From positions 28,756,201-28,820,200 of the forward strand of contig CM034548.1 in NCBI GenBank assembly GCA_020055645.1: DNA of 64,000 nt, written 5' to 3'. The first letter of the stretch is position 1. Each line of letters begins with the position of its first letter. Source of the DNA: Tomocerus qinae. Its lineage: Eukaryota; Arthropoda; Collembola; Entomobryomorpha; Tomoceridae. Below the pieces are notes generated by a model. The model saw only the letters and a program-made list of their open reading frames with translations, had not been told where the DNA came from and searched no databases. A program made the translations under genes and the position numbers. Below are positions 14,640-27,700 of this stretch, in pieces.

Positions 14640-15225
14640 AGTAGTTGGGGCTCAATTCGCGGCTCTGTTCTTCAGTTGATGTGGTGTAATAAGAGGCATG
14701 AGAACTATGTCAGTCTGAATATAAGTAACGTATGAGTAAGTAAAGGATAAGAAAGCCTTAAGTAAAAACAGGTCGGTCACCTTATTGCCGCCTCGTATCG
14801 CCTACCCAGCCCTATCATATCCTAAACTAAACACAACTGCAATGCGACAACCAACGACACTCTTCTTCTCTATAGCGACAACGAACTTTAACCGTCCTGA
14901 TCGTCATCTGCTATTTAAGTCCACCAGTCCACTCAATCAACCACCACCGAATCATTTCCTTTCAATTACTCTACTACCTCATTTTCTTAATGCTTCCTTT
15001 CACCACTCTCACATCCACCACCCACGGCACAAACTTCGCTACACAGATACCATCATTCCTTCCTTTCTCCACTACACTCCCAATAGACACTTACAATCCC
15101 ACTACAAAGACTCACTTTCAACAATACTTTACCCACTACTCCAATTTGCTCCTCTACTACATCATTTCTTTCACCCTATCATTTCAATTCTCAAAAATAT
15201 ATATTTCCCACATTTAAAACAGTAA
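14640..15225. other. Skew island 4 (switch near 14.78 kb)
   Basis: Left: G20:C9 (14641-14700) and G13:C6 (14701-14760). Right: the most G-poor DNA of the window, G4:C27 (15001-15060) and G2:C24 (15061-15120). The C-rich part carries a 146-codon open frame rich in Pro, His, Ser and Thr, as expected from composition alone. Beyond about 15.43 kb the strand turns G-rich again. Confidence 0.7.
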
Positions 15226-18200
15226 AAATTCGTTGCTAAGCGAAAAACAATACCGTGTGTTTGTATTAAAATTATAAAACTGTTGCTATCATTGTTAACA
15301 TGAAATTTTGGGTTATTGTTACGTATGGATGATTTTATTAGACAATTTTGTGATGAAACAATGAAATAGATTGATCGTAAATGTTGAGACAATCCAAATA
15401 GTGATAGAAGTGCAATTATTCTAAATAAATTAATTTGTTCTGACAAAGTTAGAAGAGAGCTGGAGAAAGGGGTAGAGAGGAGGATGGTGTTAGTATCGGC
15501 ATGTCTGGGAGAAAGCAAGTGGGAAGAAAGAAAGCAGACGATTAGAGGCCGGAGCAAGAAAATAATGTCGAGTCAACTGAAGACATCTCAAGTCGAGAGC
15601 AGATTAGCTTACGACGCCTACGATTCAACATTATTATGTAGCTTAGCTTTTATTAGGAGTCTGCTGCTCATCTGGACTCAAGTTACGTGGAATTGTTGAG
15701 CCGTTATTACGGATACTTTAGATGACTTGCTTTTCTCTGGCTTTGCCTCTCTCCATGTTACACTTCCTTCCTTTAGATCTTCTTGTTCCAGTCAGTAACA
15801 ATGATCACAGCTCTTAATTTGAATGCAGACCATGACACTCAGCTGGGCTAATGCCATTGGCTACAACTTGCCTTCCTTCCTCAGGGTTTCAGAAGTCTCA
15901 ACGCATTTTTATTTAGCCCCCTTTTCTCCCAACCGACTAATAAATTCAATCCTTTTCTCCAATTTACTCACTACAATTAATCCAAAAATGTCAACCAATT
16001 TTTATGTCGTACCCTTATGTATTTATGTCTACAACCGAAACAGGTTTATTTTTTACTTATTTTGAAATATACTTTTTTCTTGTGATGTATATTAAAAGGT
16101 TTATTATAAACTGAATGCAAAAATTTATTGAATGCTTTTAAAATCAGAATTTCTCGAATGTGTCTGCGTTTATGAAAATTACGAATTAATCTAGCTAATA
16201 ATACAATGCCAAGGAATATGATTTACAAAAAACTCCTGGAACCCTTATTCGTTCTTTATATGATTTGACTTTCTCCCCAATTGTGGTAATTTGTAGCAGT
16301 TTTGAAGTGGAGAGAAAGGGCGCAAAACTTTTACTATTTTTCCCATAAGTGCCCATAAGGCGTATGAAACCCGATGGTATATTGAGGATAAACGAAGAAG
16401 AAACATAATATAGGTCGGGCAGACCACTCCAAATTTAATTCAAAACTTGTACTCCAGTTCGCCGAAAGACAAAGTCTGCGTTGCATTGCACACTTATCAT
16501 TACAAAAGGGGAATGGGTTAACAAACACACAGCTAAGTTAGTAAAAGTAAGACCATTGGTCTCCTTCTATATTTAAAATGCTTAGCGTATCACTGAACTG
16601 TGATAGTGAATGTAGGGCTATACAAGTGAATTTTCAGATCTTCAACTTTAAGTACTTGTGCGTAAGTACTTCCTGCACTTTTACTTTTCTACGTCAATGC
16701 AAATGCAATAACGCAAAAGATAGTATCTAAATGGCATTCCGTAAGCAAAATTCTTTCTCTGTATTACCTATCTAAATTTTTTAGCCTAACCCTTTCTAAA
16801 AGAAAACGTAAAATATGTAATCTTTCCGGTTCTTTTCTCGATTATTTATACATAGAACGGAGAATTTCATCTTATTGGATTTGTTTAAATAGAATGTTCA
16901 CATATACTTACTATCCGTGATTTTGCTTCAGTGACATGATACATTTAGAAAATTTATAAAAGCTCCAAGTAGAAATGCTTAACATGATTCAATTCAGATT
17001 TGCAAAATTACATTAGCTGCGTATTAAAAGTTTAGCCAGCCTCAAATACTTTCTGGTTTAACAATTTATAATAAATGTAGAGGAGATAATAATAGATGTT
17101 CATTATTTAAATCCTGTAGTTATATGACTAGGTAAACAATCATTTTGAAAGTTTGAGAAGGATGAAATTTGTCAAAAGCTAGTTATCTAACTTTTGCTGA
17201 AAGGGCAAAGGCTATGCCTCCAACTTAGACGAAAGGTAAATTAATCGGCTCTCTGATAGATGAGTTGGCCCGTTTTCATTTGCATATGGCCATGAAGATA
17301 GATTTTAGCTTCCATTTTGTAGTAGAATTTAAACCAGATATTTGGTAGGAGAATTTATGTGTCCAATTCCTATATATTGGTATGAAAATGGAAGAGTGAA
17401 GCAACAGTCATTTAATGTTTACTTATTTTGCAACGATTGTTTTTGCATTTTATAGCAAGAGCAATTGGGTTTAAATGGTAAGTGTAGCTGTAGTATAACT
17501 CTGAGAATGAGCTTTGCAGAAATGAATTTTCCCACAGGCTTGGTAGACATGCAGACAGAAAATGCATAGCCACAAGAGTAAGCCAAATCGTAAAATGGAA
17601 TTCCATTGTTTGAGAAGAGTATGTTAATGGTAATAGTAAATTTCAGGGTTTACTCAGACGCCCATTTGAGCTAGCTAATGAAATCCACTTTGCACAATAT
17701 TTAATTTCTGGGAACGACCTGCATGTGCTCCTCACAATCACCAAACTGTGTAGTTTAAATATACTTTTAAGTGACGTCTTCCCTGCACTCTGATATTCAC
17801 AAATGACCATTGCTGTCGGTTTAATTTTAACAAAACTTTAAAATGCTTTAACATTAGTTAGACGTATTTCTATATCAAGTTACATTTGTATAGTTCAAGA
17901 CATATCTTACACTCCATTTCAATACTTTGTTAAGTAGAGCAGAGAAATATTTGTTGAATGTACATGTGAAAGTAAATAGGGAAAAGTGGTTAAAGGGGGG
18001 AGTATGTTTGGCCGTCGAGGTAGAAAGTGCCTGCAGAATTTGTGCTGAATGAATCGTATCGTATCTCAGTATACAAAAGAGCCCTCATTTGGGTGGTTGT
18101 GTATGTTGAGTGGCTACATGTTATACCTTAGTTAACTAGGCATACAGACGCTATTTTCGTTTGAGTAGAAAGTTTCGAATGTGCGGTTATGTCCAACCGC

Positions 18201-21200
18201 TGTGTAGATCTCTTGAAAGAAGTACTTGGGGCAATACATGCAATGCCTGTGCATTGTAATTGTATTCCGTATATAACATAGATGCAATATTATTATGTGG
18301 TTCAACATGGGTTTCCCCACTGTAGGAAATGACAAAATTACGTCTTAAAACCATCAGTACTTAGCTGTAGTAATATCCATACATGCCCTAGAGTTTACTA
18401 GGCACAGTTATTATATGTATGTGTTTATTTTCCCCGACCGCAGCACAATACAGATTCCAGCATTCATCTAACGATAAGTAGTTACACTGCTCGTCTACCA
18501 TGCTATCTATACAATGTATAATATATGTATGTACGTGAGCCCTCAACTATGCCTTCTTCCCTTATCGTTCTCCTTTGCTTTGTTTCTAACAGACTCTATT
18601 CAAGGTAGCCCTCAGGGAAAATTTGATGCTAAAACTTTCACCATAGTGAATATGTAGCGTAAATGCTTTCTCTTCCACCATGGGTCCTTATGTACTTACA
18701 TATGATGGGTTCTAGCGCATATGCACCATCCTTCCATATTTTATACATCCTCCGCCGTCAAAATTGCACAAAAACTTATCCCGCACTTATTTAAGTGGAT
18801 CTCATTTAGAACTCAACATATCCTCTATTTTTCTAAACCACTCAGCTTCACTTTCTTACCAGCCTCAAAGAATCTTACTAAATTCATTCAATGACTTTTT
18901 AATCACTACATTAGGCATACCCTTAATATTGAAATACAATCCCTAGGGCTTTAGTCTACCTATTTCTATGAAAAAACTTTTAATACAAATAATACATTTA
19001 TAGGACGTTGACTGCAAGACTCCATTTTAACGATAGAGATGTATGTGCAAGTCATCATTATCATTCCGCGTTATAAGATACCTAATACTGTCTCAAGTAC
19101 GCTTCATTCAATTTCAGAATTACTTAGGCATAATGGAAAACAAACTGTCAGCGATGTTACATAACATTTATATACCTGGTATTTCATTAAATGAAAAATT
19201 GTCTATATTCTCAACTTCATCAATAAATTGATGATAAAAATGCACGACTTATGATGGCAATATCAAAGGTTATTTTTTAGTAATTTGGGGTTGGTATGAT
19301 TAGGGCATGTGGCATGTTGCATTCTGCTCTGCTACCAAAAACTCCGTAGTAATGATTTAATGACGTGCATGGTATGCAGGCTGTCACACATTACATGTGT
19401 TTTTTCATGTGAATATTTCACGGGGCGTCTGTGTACAAAGGCATCGTAGTTATGCATAGAAAAGTGTGGCAAAAACCTAAGCACCATTTTTTGAACTATA
19501 ATATACTTTGGCTTTCAGCCTATATTATTGACTAACTTATATGAATTGGTAATACCATTGAAAACTTTGTACCTTTGATCAGCCAGTTGTTTGTCATGGA
19601 ATATTGGCAGTTGTGCTAATGAAGCCTCTGTGATGAAAGTAATCTTTAATCTAGAAAACCAAGCTCCCAATTTCACTAACGAAATACTATCCGCTTTAGT
19701 AGCCGCACATAATGTCATCAACGGCCACTTTTGAAGTACAAATGCGTCGCATTTCAATTCCATTGACTTGTTTACTTAGGATAAACTGTTTCATGACAGT
19801 ACAAATTTATTTCACAATTAAACAACCAAAGGCATACGATCAAAAGCATAACTATTTAATACTAAAAGTGGTTTATTTAATACTACTTACAGGCTAAAAG
19901 ACAATTTCTAGGAAAGAACGTTTTGAGAGAGAGAGAGGACTTTTAGTTTAAATGGGTTATTTTTATCCTTCCCGGGGATTTATTTAATGTTCGGGAGCTA
20001 AACGTATGAATACGGTATTTATACTATCCTTTCTTCTAGGAATTTTTCCCAAATTTATGATTTCCTCTATTTGAAATTTCTTTTTTGGTACAAGCAGTAA
20101 ATAAGTAAAATGATAGCAGTTTGCATATATGTTTACAGGTCATGTTACATAACATTACGAAATAAACTGTGAGTTAAGACCCACGTTGTCAGATAAGGGA
20201 GAATTTATTGTGGTCACAATAATACCTATTCAATTAATGCGGTGTCTGTTGTGCAAATAGAGTTGCTATCAGTACACATTTATAAACTGTCAGTAATTTC
20301 ATATACTACTTACGTGCTTGGTTCGTATTTCGCTTACTTAACTTCTGCTAGTGTGCACATGTATGAAATGGAAAAATGAGAGTAGATTTAGAAAAGACAT
20401 GAAAAGAGGTGATGTCTATTTTGTAAATGTAAGTACGTCGTAGAATGTGTAATGCTTATGAAATGACCTTTCAAGTGAGGTTGTAATAGGAACACAGGTG
20501 ACTGTTAAAAGTCTATTGCCATTGGCTATTTGATTAAGACAGGGAGAACGAGATAGAATTTCGCTTATAAAGAACTAGTACTAGAATCAATGTAGTAACT
20601 AAATGTGTAATTTCCAGAATTTCCGGGATCATTTAACAGAACCGAAGGGGAAAAGCTGTTTTTTGTTGCCGTCTTTTGTTTCCCTTCTCTCATTTAATGT
20701 TATTAAGTAAGTACTACAATGTCTATAGGTAATGTGTGTGCATATGGTGTGTATACCTATAAAGAAGACGTGTGTAGGTAGTTCTCCACCAACTCACTTC
20801 ACTTCATGTGTGTAGTATATGCTTATGTGTCAGATATGTCTGTGGCCTTTACGGTTCACTCCCTACTCTCTGTCTCCAACTCGCATTAGAAAAGAGCAAA
20901 CACGACATGGACACAAGTAAAAGAAAATGGTGTGTAAGTACACATAACCTACCTGAAAGAATAGTCTAAAGTCTATCCTACTATTTTATGTTATCGTAAA
21001 CAGAGTAACTTATTGCAAGTTGCACTCGAACGCAACTTTCCCTTCTGATATACATTTCACCAACTCTGATGTGTTTTCTCCCTCATGTTGTCTATAGCAA
21101 TCTCACTAGATACAATTAATTGGTAAAAGCGTAGTTGAGTGAGAGCATGTAGTAGGTATATGCATAGTCATAATATTACCTTCTTTCTCCGTTTGTGTAC

Positions 21201-24200
21201 ATTAATATCCCCCTACTGCAAACAGAGAATGAAGGACACTCGCTATAGAGAGAGATCTCTTTACCTAGGGAAATGTACGGAGGAGGATATACCTTTGTAA
21301 TTATTGAACTTTGTCCCTTCTGCTCCGTGAGTGTTCTGTTCTGGTCGCCCATTCAATTCCAATAAATTATCTGATGAGAGAGTCCAAGTCGTCCTCTGAG
21401 TTTTGTTCCATGCTTTTCCCTCCGTGTCGTTGAAATCAACTCAAGATCTTATTGTTAGTTTATCCTTCACTACCATAAAGTAGAAATTGCTGTCTCGTCC
21501 CTTGCTTTGTAGCAATAGGGCCTCTAGTGTTTATTCAGCCGTCTACACTAATTGACTAAAATTGAATTGTGACCGAAAGGTGAAAACATGAACGAGGAAA
21601 TAGAAACACAAGAATTTATTTACTACTCCTTCTTACTAATTATCTACTATCTACAATTTACTTCACAAAACAATATTATTACTGTTCAACATAGAAATGC
21701 GTCTAGATTCAATCTAAAAAACCTACTATTATCACCTGTTTAAATATACTTGTCATTTCTGCATAAAATTCATTTTCCAAATTATAATATTCTTGATATT
21801 TCCTTGGATTCAATTATATTAGTAAAAAAAATATACCGCGAAAAATCAAATTTGAGGCATTTTATTTTCCATTTCACATCATAGCTAAAAGCCAGTTAAT
21901 TGAAATTTTACCCTGCAAAAAAATAAGATCCGAGGTCGTTTATTGTAGGAAATACGGTGCTATATTCAAATGTCTAATTTTAGAATTAGTATTACAGACA
22001 CAAATTGGAAACACAGTATGAGTGCAGAGTGACTAGAAATAGGAAGGTAGTTCACTTAAACTCATTTCCCGAATGCATACATCACATCCGGCACAAATTA
22101 AAGCTTTGGGCAATGAAATGAATTGTCAAGTGCGCAATTGTTTGCCCGAGAATGTCTTTGAAGATATTTTAATCAAGGAAAGGAGAAATCATGTCAGTAA
22201 GATAAATAACCTAACCAACAAAACAACTTCATTCAAATACTTATAAAATGTCATATGTCAGCACTTTCAACTATCGTGGACTAAATAAATGTTTTACACA
22301 TACCTACCTAGTTTAGCAAGGAAAGTAAGACGTAAAATATTGAGCTGTAGGTCTTTAATGAGGGCATCACTGATTTTCATTAACTCGTGTTTCGTTTTAA
22401 TGATAAACATGAAAGCATTTGCTTGTAAACTCATGGGTATATAGGTACTCAAGTTCTCTAATTCAACAAAGTTTCATGTAGAGTAAATAAACTCACAGTC
22501 AAATACTACTTAGTCTAAGGCAATCTGCTAATTGTCATTAAGAGATTCAAAATGCTTATATCCGTGTAATTCTCTTTTCAATTTTCAACTAGATATAACT
22601 ACTGCGTACTAGATTCTACAACTACAATAGAGAATTTTACGTTTCACTGCCTCTTTACTAAAACTCTAAAAATGGTTGAAATTGAAAGTCTTTGTTCTCT
22701 TCAAAATGTTTGTTGCTTTAGTCTTTCTGCCATTGTCTTTCTAGACATACACCAAGCTCTGTGTCGTGCACCATTAACTATTTAGTATGACTTGTCAAAT
22801 CAAGTTGATCAGGAAGAGGAAATGCTTAGGTGACTAAAAACAGGACTAATTCCAGTAGGCAGGAGATAATTAATGTACAGCTTCTCGGTTTCGAGATTAA
22901 GATAATCCCTACGACATAGAATAATTACAAGCAGCACACTTACCCAGCTAATTATCTACAACTCTGTTCGGCTCTTCTTTAATTATTTTCTCTCAAAATA
23001 ATAATACATACAAGTCAACTTCTATTTTGCTTGTTTTTACAAATAAGACCTATCGCTATTTTTATCTTTTTAAGAATACACATTTGTTGTACAAATGTAC
23101 GTAAATTAACTAATACCATCCCTTCTAATACCAATGGATATACCTGAGTTAAGGCTAGTATTAGGAAACTGTTGTAACGGTTGCACACGTCATCATGCTT
23201 TCAAGGGTTATACCAATTATTTTCAACAAAAGTGTACTTCTTTATGTAATCCTAGTAAGTAATTTGAGAATGTCTTGCTCTTTTTAATCAATGTTTTAAT
23301 TATTCTCAGGTTTATTGTAAATGGGTATAGTAAATAGCTTCCGTTCTGGAATTTTAATCTGTTTCTGTTATGAAAGCTAGTATTATTTCGTGCTATTTTG
23401 GCTTATTTTATTTTTAATTAGCATTCTACTCAGAGAAATACACCTGCTTAGAACTTTCCCTCTGTGTATGAAACCTCTGTGTGTATAATTCCTAGGAGAT
23501 AAAACAAATAATGGGAAAATACAATTATTTAAAGCTACAAAGATACCTAATTATCGCATTGCCCCCTTGTATATATTCAATAATAATGATCATGAAGACT
23601 CAAATTTTGAAAAGCACATTAGACCTCAAAATAAAATATAGAAATTATTTAGAACTTCGTTTATATTTACGTTAGACTTTAAGATAAATATTTATAACCT
23701 TTTTTGAATTTTAGCATGAATATTTAAAAAAAATCTCAACCGCAAATAAGCCCAACCTTAAAATTAAGATTTAGAAAATTGGAACCATATTATAAACTTT
23801 ATGTATGTTTCAAGCCTTCTCCTCTTTCCCCAATTTTACGCTCCGGATGGTAACATAAATAGAAAGTTTGAAATTCCAATTTAAACTTACACACAAAAGA
23901 ATACAGTATGAAACCTTTCTCCGTTTTCCCAATTATACTCTCAATTTATTGCTTACCTAGGATCTGCCATTTGAAAGTGTAATTCAAAGATGATTGCACT
24001 TCATATGTACTTTCCATAATTAGTATTTGACCCTTTTTGCCAAATGAAAAAGAAATTCGTTTAGTGAAAGGCAGGCTGGGTTCTAAATATCGTTGAAGAT
24101 TGCATTTACATTTTAGTCTGCTGTGTGTGTTTACTATACTAAGGAAGGTGGCCAGTGTTCTTTGAAGAGAGATAGCTCAGGTGTTTAATATTTTGGCTTC

Positions 24201-24591
24201 CTTGATAAAGTTGGTCTCTATATTAGTTGAGCGATGGAGTTTCTTGGTAGAATAATGATATTGACGGTTTGTGAAACAAGATTGGCTACACGGCGGTTGT
24301 GTAATGTTTGGTTACGCACCAACCACTCTAGATAAATTTTCTATCTAAATTTTAATTTGGATGCCAACCCTCAAAGTGAATTTGCGTAATAGATGTAAGC
24401 TGAAACGTATGAGTCAAAGATATATCTTTAAAGTGCATTATTACCTGTTCTCTTAAGATGATATAGATGTAATGGCAACGAAGTAACTAAACAAATATAT
24501 ATACCTCTTTGTGAGTAGATCAATTATTAAGGAAGGAAATTCTGAGCGTAGTGAATTCTAACTAACAGAGGTAATTTGTGAAATTTTGCAG

Positions 24592-24741
24592 AGCTCGAGT
24601 GAAAAGCGGACTGCGAATTATTGGCATCGAACCCAATGTGGACCATACATGGAATATCACTACAGACTTTAACCCACGTAGAACTCATGCCACCATCACA
24701 GCAGTGAGGAAATACGATCCGAGTTTCCAAAACGTCAAAGG
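24592..24741 (+). CDS. TMEM132: TMEM132-family exon A
   Basis: This 150-base exon follows the acceptor TTTTGCAG and ends at a strong donor (GG|GTAAGT). The first base completes a codon begun upstream; the frame then reads ARVKSGLRIIGIEP, later TWNIT and HATITAVRKY. This matches the family pattern of a 'RVKKGLRI' strand followed by W and an ATxT strand in the cohesin-like region, as I remember it. It ends with two bases of a Gly codon completed in the next exon. An acceptor two bases further on (CAGAG) would also be possible but would change the phase. A 98-codon frame on the opposite strand is its shadow. Confidence 0.9.
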
Positions 24742-27700
24742 GTAAGTAAATGAAAGTATTCTCAATTACTGATGATAGATGCGCTAGGAAATTCCTTTTC
24801 TCATCTTGTAGCAAAAACATCATAAAATACTGTTAAAATGCACTCGAGAATTTATTACACAAAAAAATTGGATAATATATTACATAATGTAATTTCTCCT
24901 CCCATGCACAAAGACTAAGGTAGCAATATCAAGTCGTAGTATTAATATATCGGTGCTTAATTAATACAGTACATCATATTGAAGTAGATAGAACACTAGC
25001 ATAAGCTACAACGCTGAATTTGGTTGCTTCTTGGTGTAAACATTATGCATAATAGCCTGGAGATCATAGTTAACGGAAAACGTTTGGGTAGCTATTTCAC
25101 TAGATAAAGTGGTACATAACATTCTTATTGTTAGCTCGAATTAGAAAACTGTAGAGAGGAGCCCTTGGCACTCTCTTGCATATTTCTTTCAAGACACAAA
25201 TTATAGTTATTTGACTCCACATCTTTGCCTTTGGTTTATTTGTAAGATGAGTGAATCTCTAATAAACCTGACAGAAAATTCCAGAACTACACTCATCTAG
25301 GATATTCCTTAGGCTTAATAAAAACGCCTTTCATGTCGTGTTTTACAAAGGATAAATACATATAGCTAGGCAGGTTGGAGATCTTTAACTAACATTTTTA
25401 CATATTTACTTACATACTATATAAAGGAGTAACTGTAGATTGGGTGGATTTCATCGAGTTTAAAATAGAAATTTAAGTGTTAGCTCTTTAGCATATTTTG
25501 AGTCGGAATGCTTTGTTGAAGTACTGAATATTTAAGACGTACTGTCATACTACGTGTTGAATGCCAGTTATTTGAAGCTAATCTGAAACATCAAGCTGTC
25601 ATGTTCTTGTTTAGCACAATAATTGTATTGGACAGAATGAAATGCTTTCCTTCAGTTTCATTGCATCGGATATTACCATTCCTCTCACAAAATACTCTCT
25701 CCTACTAATTTCTGAGTAACTGACTTTGATTTCTACTGCCAACTGGCCTGCCCGACTTTTGTATATTTCATGTTCAGCCTTGCACTCACATCACAAGGTA
25801 ATTAATATATGTGCACAAGAAAACTTGTGATGAAAGTTCCTAGTAACGTACGTATATGTTGTTGTGTGAATCATCGTTCAAGTACTATTGCTTGCGTGAT
25901 TGCTCCTACTGTTATCATGTTTTACTGGAAATTGAGTAACAACACATCAGGAAATTAAACATGTCTAAATATAGTTATTGTGCTCAGAGGAAACAGTTAA
26001 AGATATACTTTGCGGTTGCGAAATTAATTAGTTCTGTCTGTTATCTGAATGCTTACGTTAGTTATGCTTTAGATACACTATAAATAAACTAAATTTTTTA
26101 TTGGGATTCTGACGGCAACTCTCGGGGGTTGTGGTAAATAATTTACAACCTTCGAAAATGCAAAACCACATGAATTACAATACTTACTTGCAACTTAACA
26201 ATAGTTTAAAAAATATCGTAATACTTTTAGAAACATTTTTGTTTGCGCTCGTAAATAATTGTAATAATTAATTTCTATTTTTGAATGCTTGTTTTAATGT
26301 ACACTTAATATTAAGTATAATTAGACAAACATTTAAACAGTATTTCAATTTTGAAATGTTATAATTCGTCGTACGTGAGCTTGGCCAAATTCATGTGACG
26401 ATAAGTGTAATTATTTAGCTAACTGACGCTCCATTATGACGAAACTTAGTTCAGCACTCTACTGTCTACGCTTAGATACTTAGCATCCGTTTAATGTGTA
26501 GCGATAAGCTGATGTGATTTACTAAGGAACATTTCTTGCCCTCTTCCGTCTCAGACTGTCTCATACTTTAGATCTACAGACTCCCTAACGACATGTACGT
26601 AGGATGAGGAGGAAGATGAAATGCTAAAGAACTAGACATCAGTGCTTCTGAATTTCTTAACGAAGAAACCAGCTGTGCTCGCGTGTAAACCGAGCTACTT
26701 AAATTACGAGTACCCTTTCCCTGCCAGGTTGCTTTATTATAAGGAAATGACTGTTTTCAAAATATGCAAACCCTAACTTAAGTCCGTGAATGTCTCCTGT
26801 CTGAAAAACAATAATATACATCCTTCTAATAATTAAAATGGTTTGTACCATTCATCAGTGAGTATAGTGCAGGAATTTTTGTCGTCATAAAAATAACACG
26901 ATAGCTTGCAATTCACCAGAACTTTATATTACGTGATAATTATGCGTTATAGTAATTATAGAGCGGGTTCTGCTTTTATGAGCTGAATTACTTGGCTACT
27001 ATGAACCAAATATGGAATTCTTATTGCTCACCGTTTATATATACTGAAAGTTTAGTGCTTGTGTCTATACCAAGAAGTTGTAATAATAATATTGTTAATT
27101 ATGTGGAGTATGTCTCATCTTAAGCTTCCCAGAAAAGAAAATTATGGTTCAATGAAATGTTTCAAAATGAGTAGTGTATGTTTTTACTATAATTTGACGC
27201 GTTTCAACTGTATTTTATGAATGACCTATTTTATTCACCCACTTCTATAATTTGCACATAGTAAATAAAAACTACAAATACATTTCAACTGAATGATACA
27301 ACTAGAATATGTAGTTAGACTACCAAAAAATAAAAATGGTAAGTAAATTTACAATGTTGTAGTTTGTGGTGAGAAATTTGGTCTACTTAAACTTCTCTGT
27401 ACTCCATAGATTATAATCAGTATTCACGGTGAAGTGCTTCGTGCTTTACTGATACTTATTGTTAGTCTCTATAACTTTTTGTGTGTTACTATCATTTTCT
27501 ATTTCTAACTGGAGCATACTGCATAGATATAAAACGTAGGAATTCATTTTCATAAGCAGTAGTAATGTCACTAGCTTGTAGTTGCTTACCATTCATCACA
27601 ATATAATCTTAACATGGTATATACTTGTTATAACTGTAGTTATATATGTTTACATAATATAAAAGTGAAGATGAGTCTAGTCTGGACTATAATGTAATTA

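Larger units (their letters stand above)
1..24591 (+). other. Intron or 5' flank, no recognised gene
   Basis: No exon, RNA gene or intact mobile element was recognised in this AT-rich stretch. Exon A starts inside a codon, so at least its right part must be intron. It contains strand-skew islands (switches near 1.03, 7.84, 10.9 and 14.78 kb), inverted-repeat blocks at 5.81-5.94 and 12.82-12.93 kb, and short GA/CT tracts at 1076-1088, 10940-10951 and 19925-19937. Open frames up to 146 codons occur but follow the skew and resemble no family I know. Upstream TMEM132 exons may still be hidden here. Confidence 0.6.

Noticed and set aside
14785-15225. Open frame of 146 codons as a gene
   Set aside because: Its Pro/His/Ser/Thr-rich translation follows from C/T-rich, G-poor DNA that lacks stop codons; no homology seen.
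23080-23098. Perfect 8-base stem with 3-base loop as a regulatory hairpin
   Set aside because: AT-rich and of a size expected by chance in a window this long.
23811-23945. Two similar pyrimidine-rich stretches about 110 bases apart, an old duplication
   Set aside because: Only about two thirds of positions agree over some 32 bases; too weak in low-complexity sequence.
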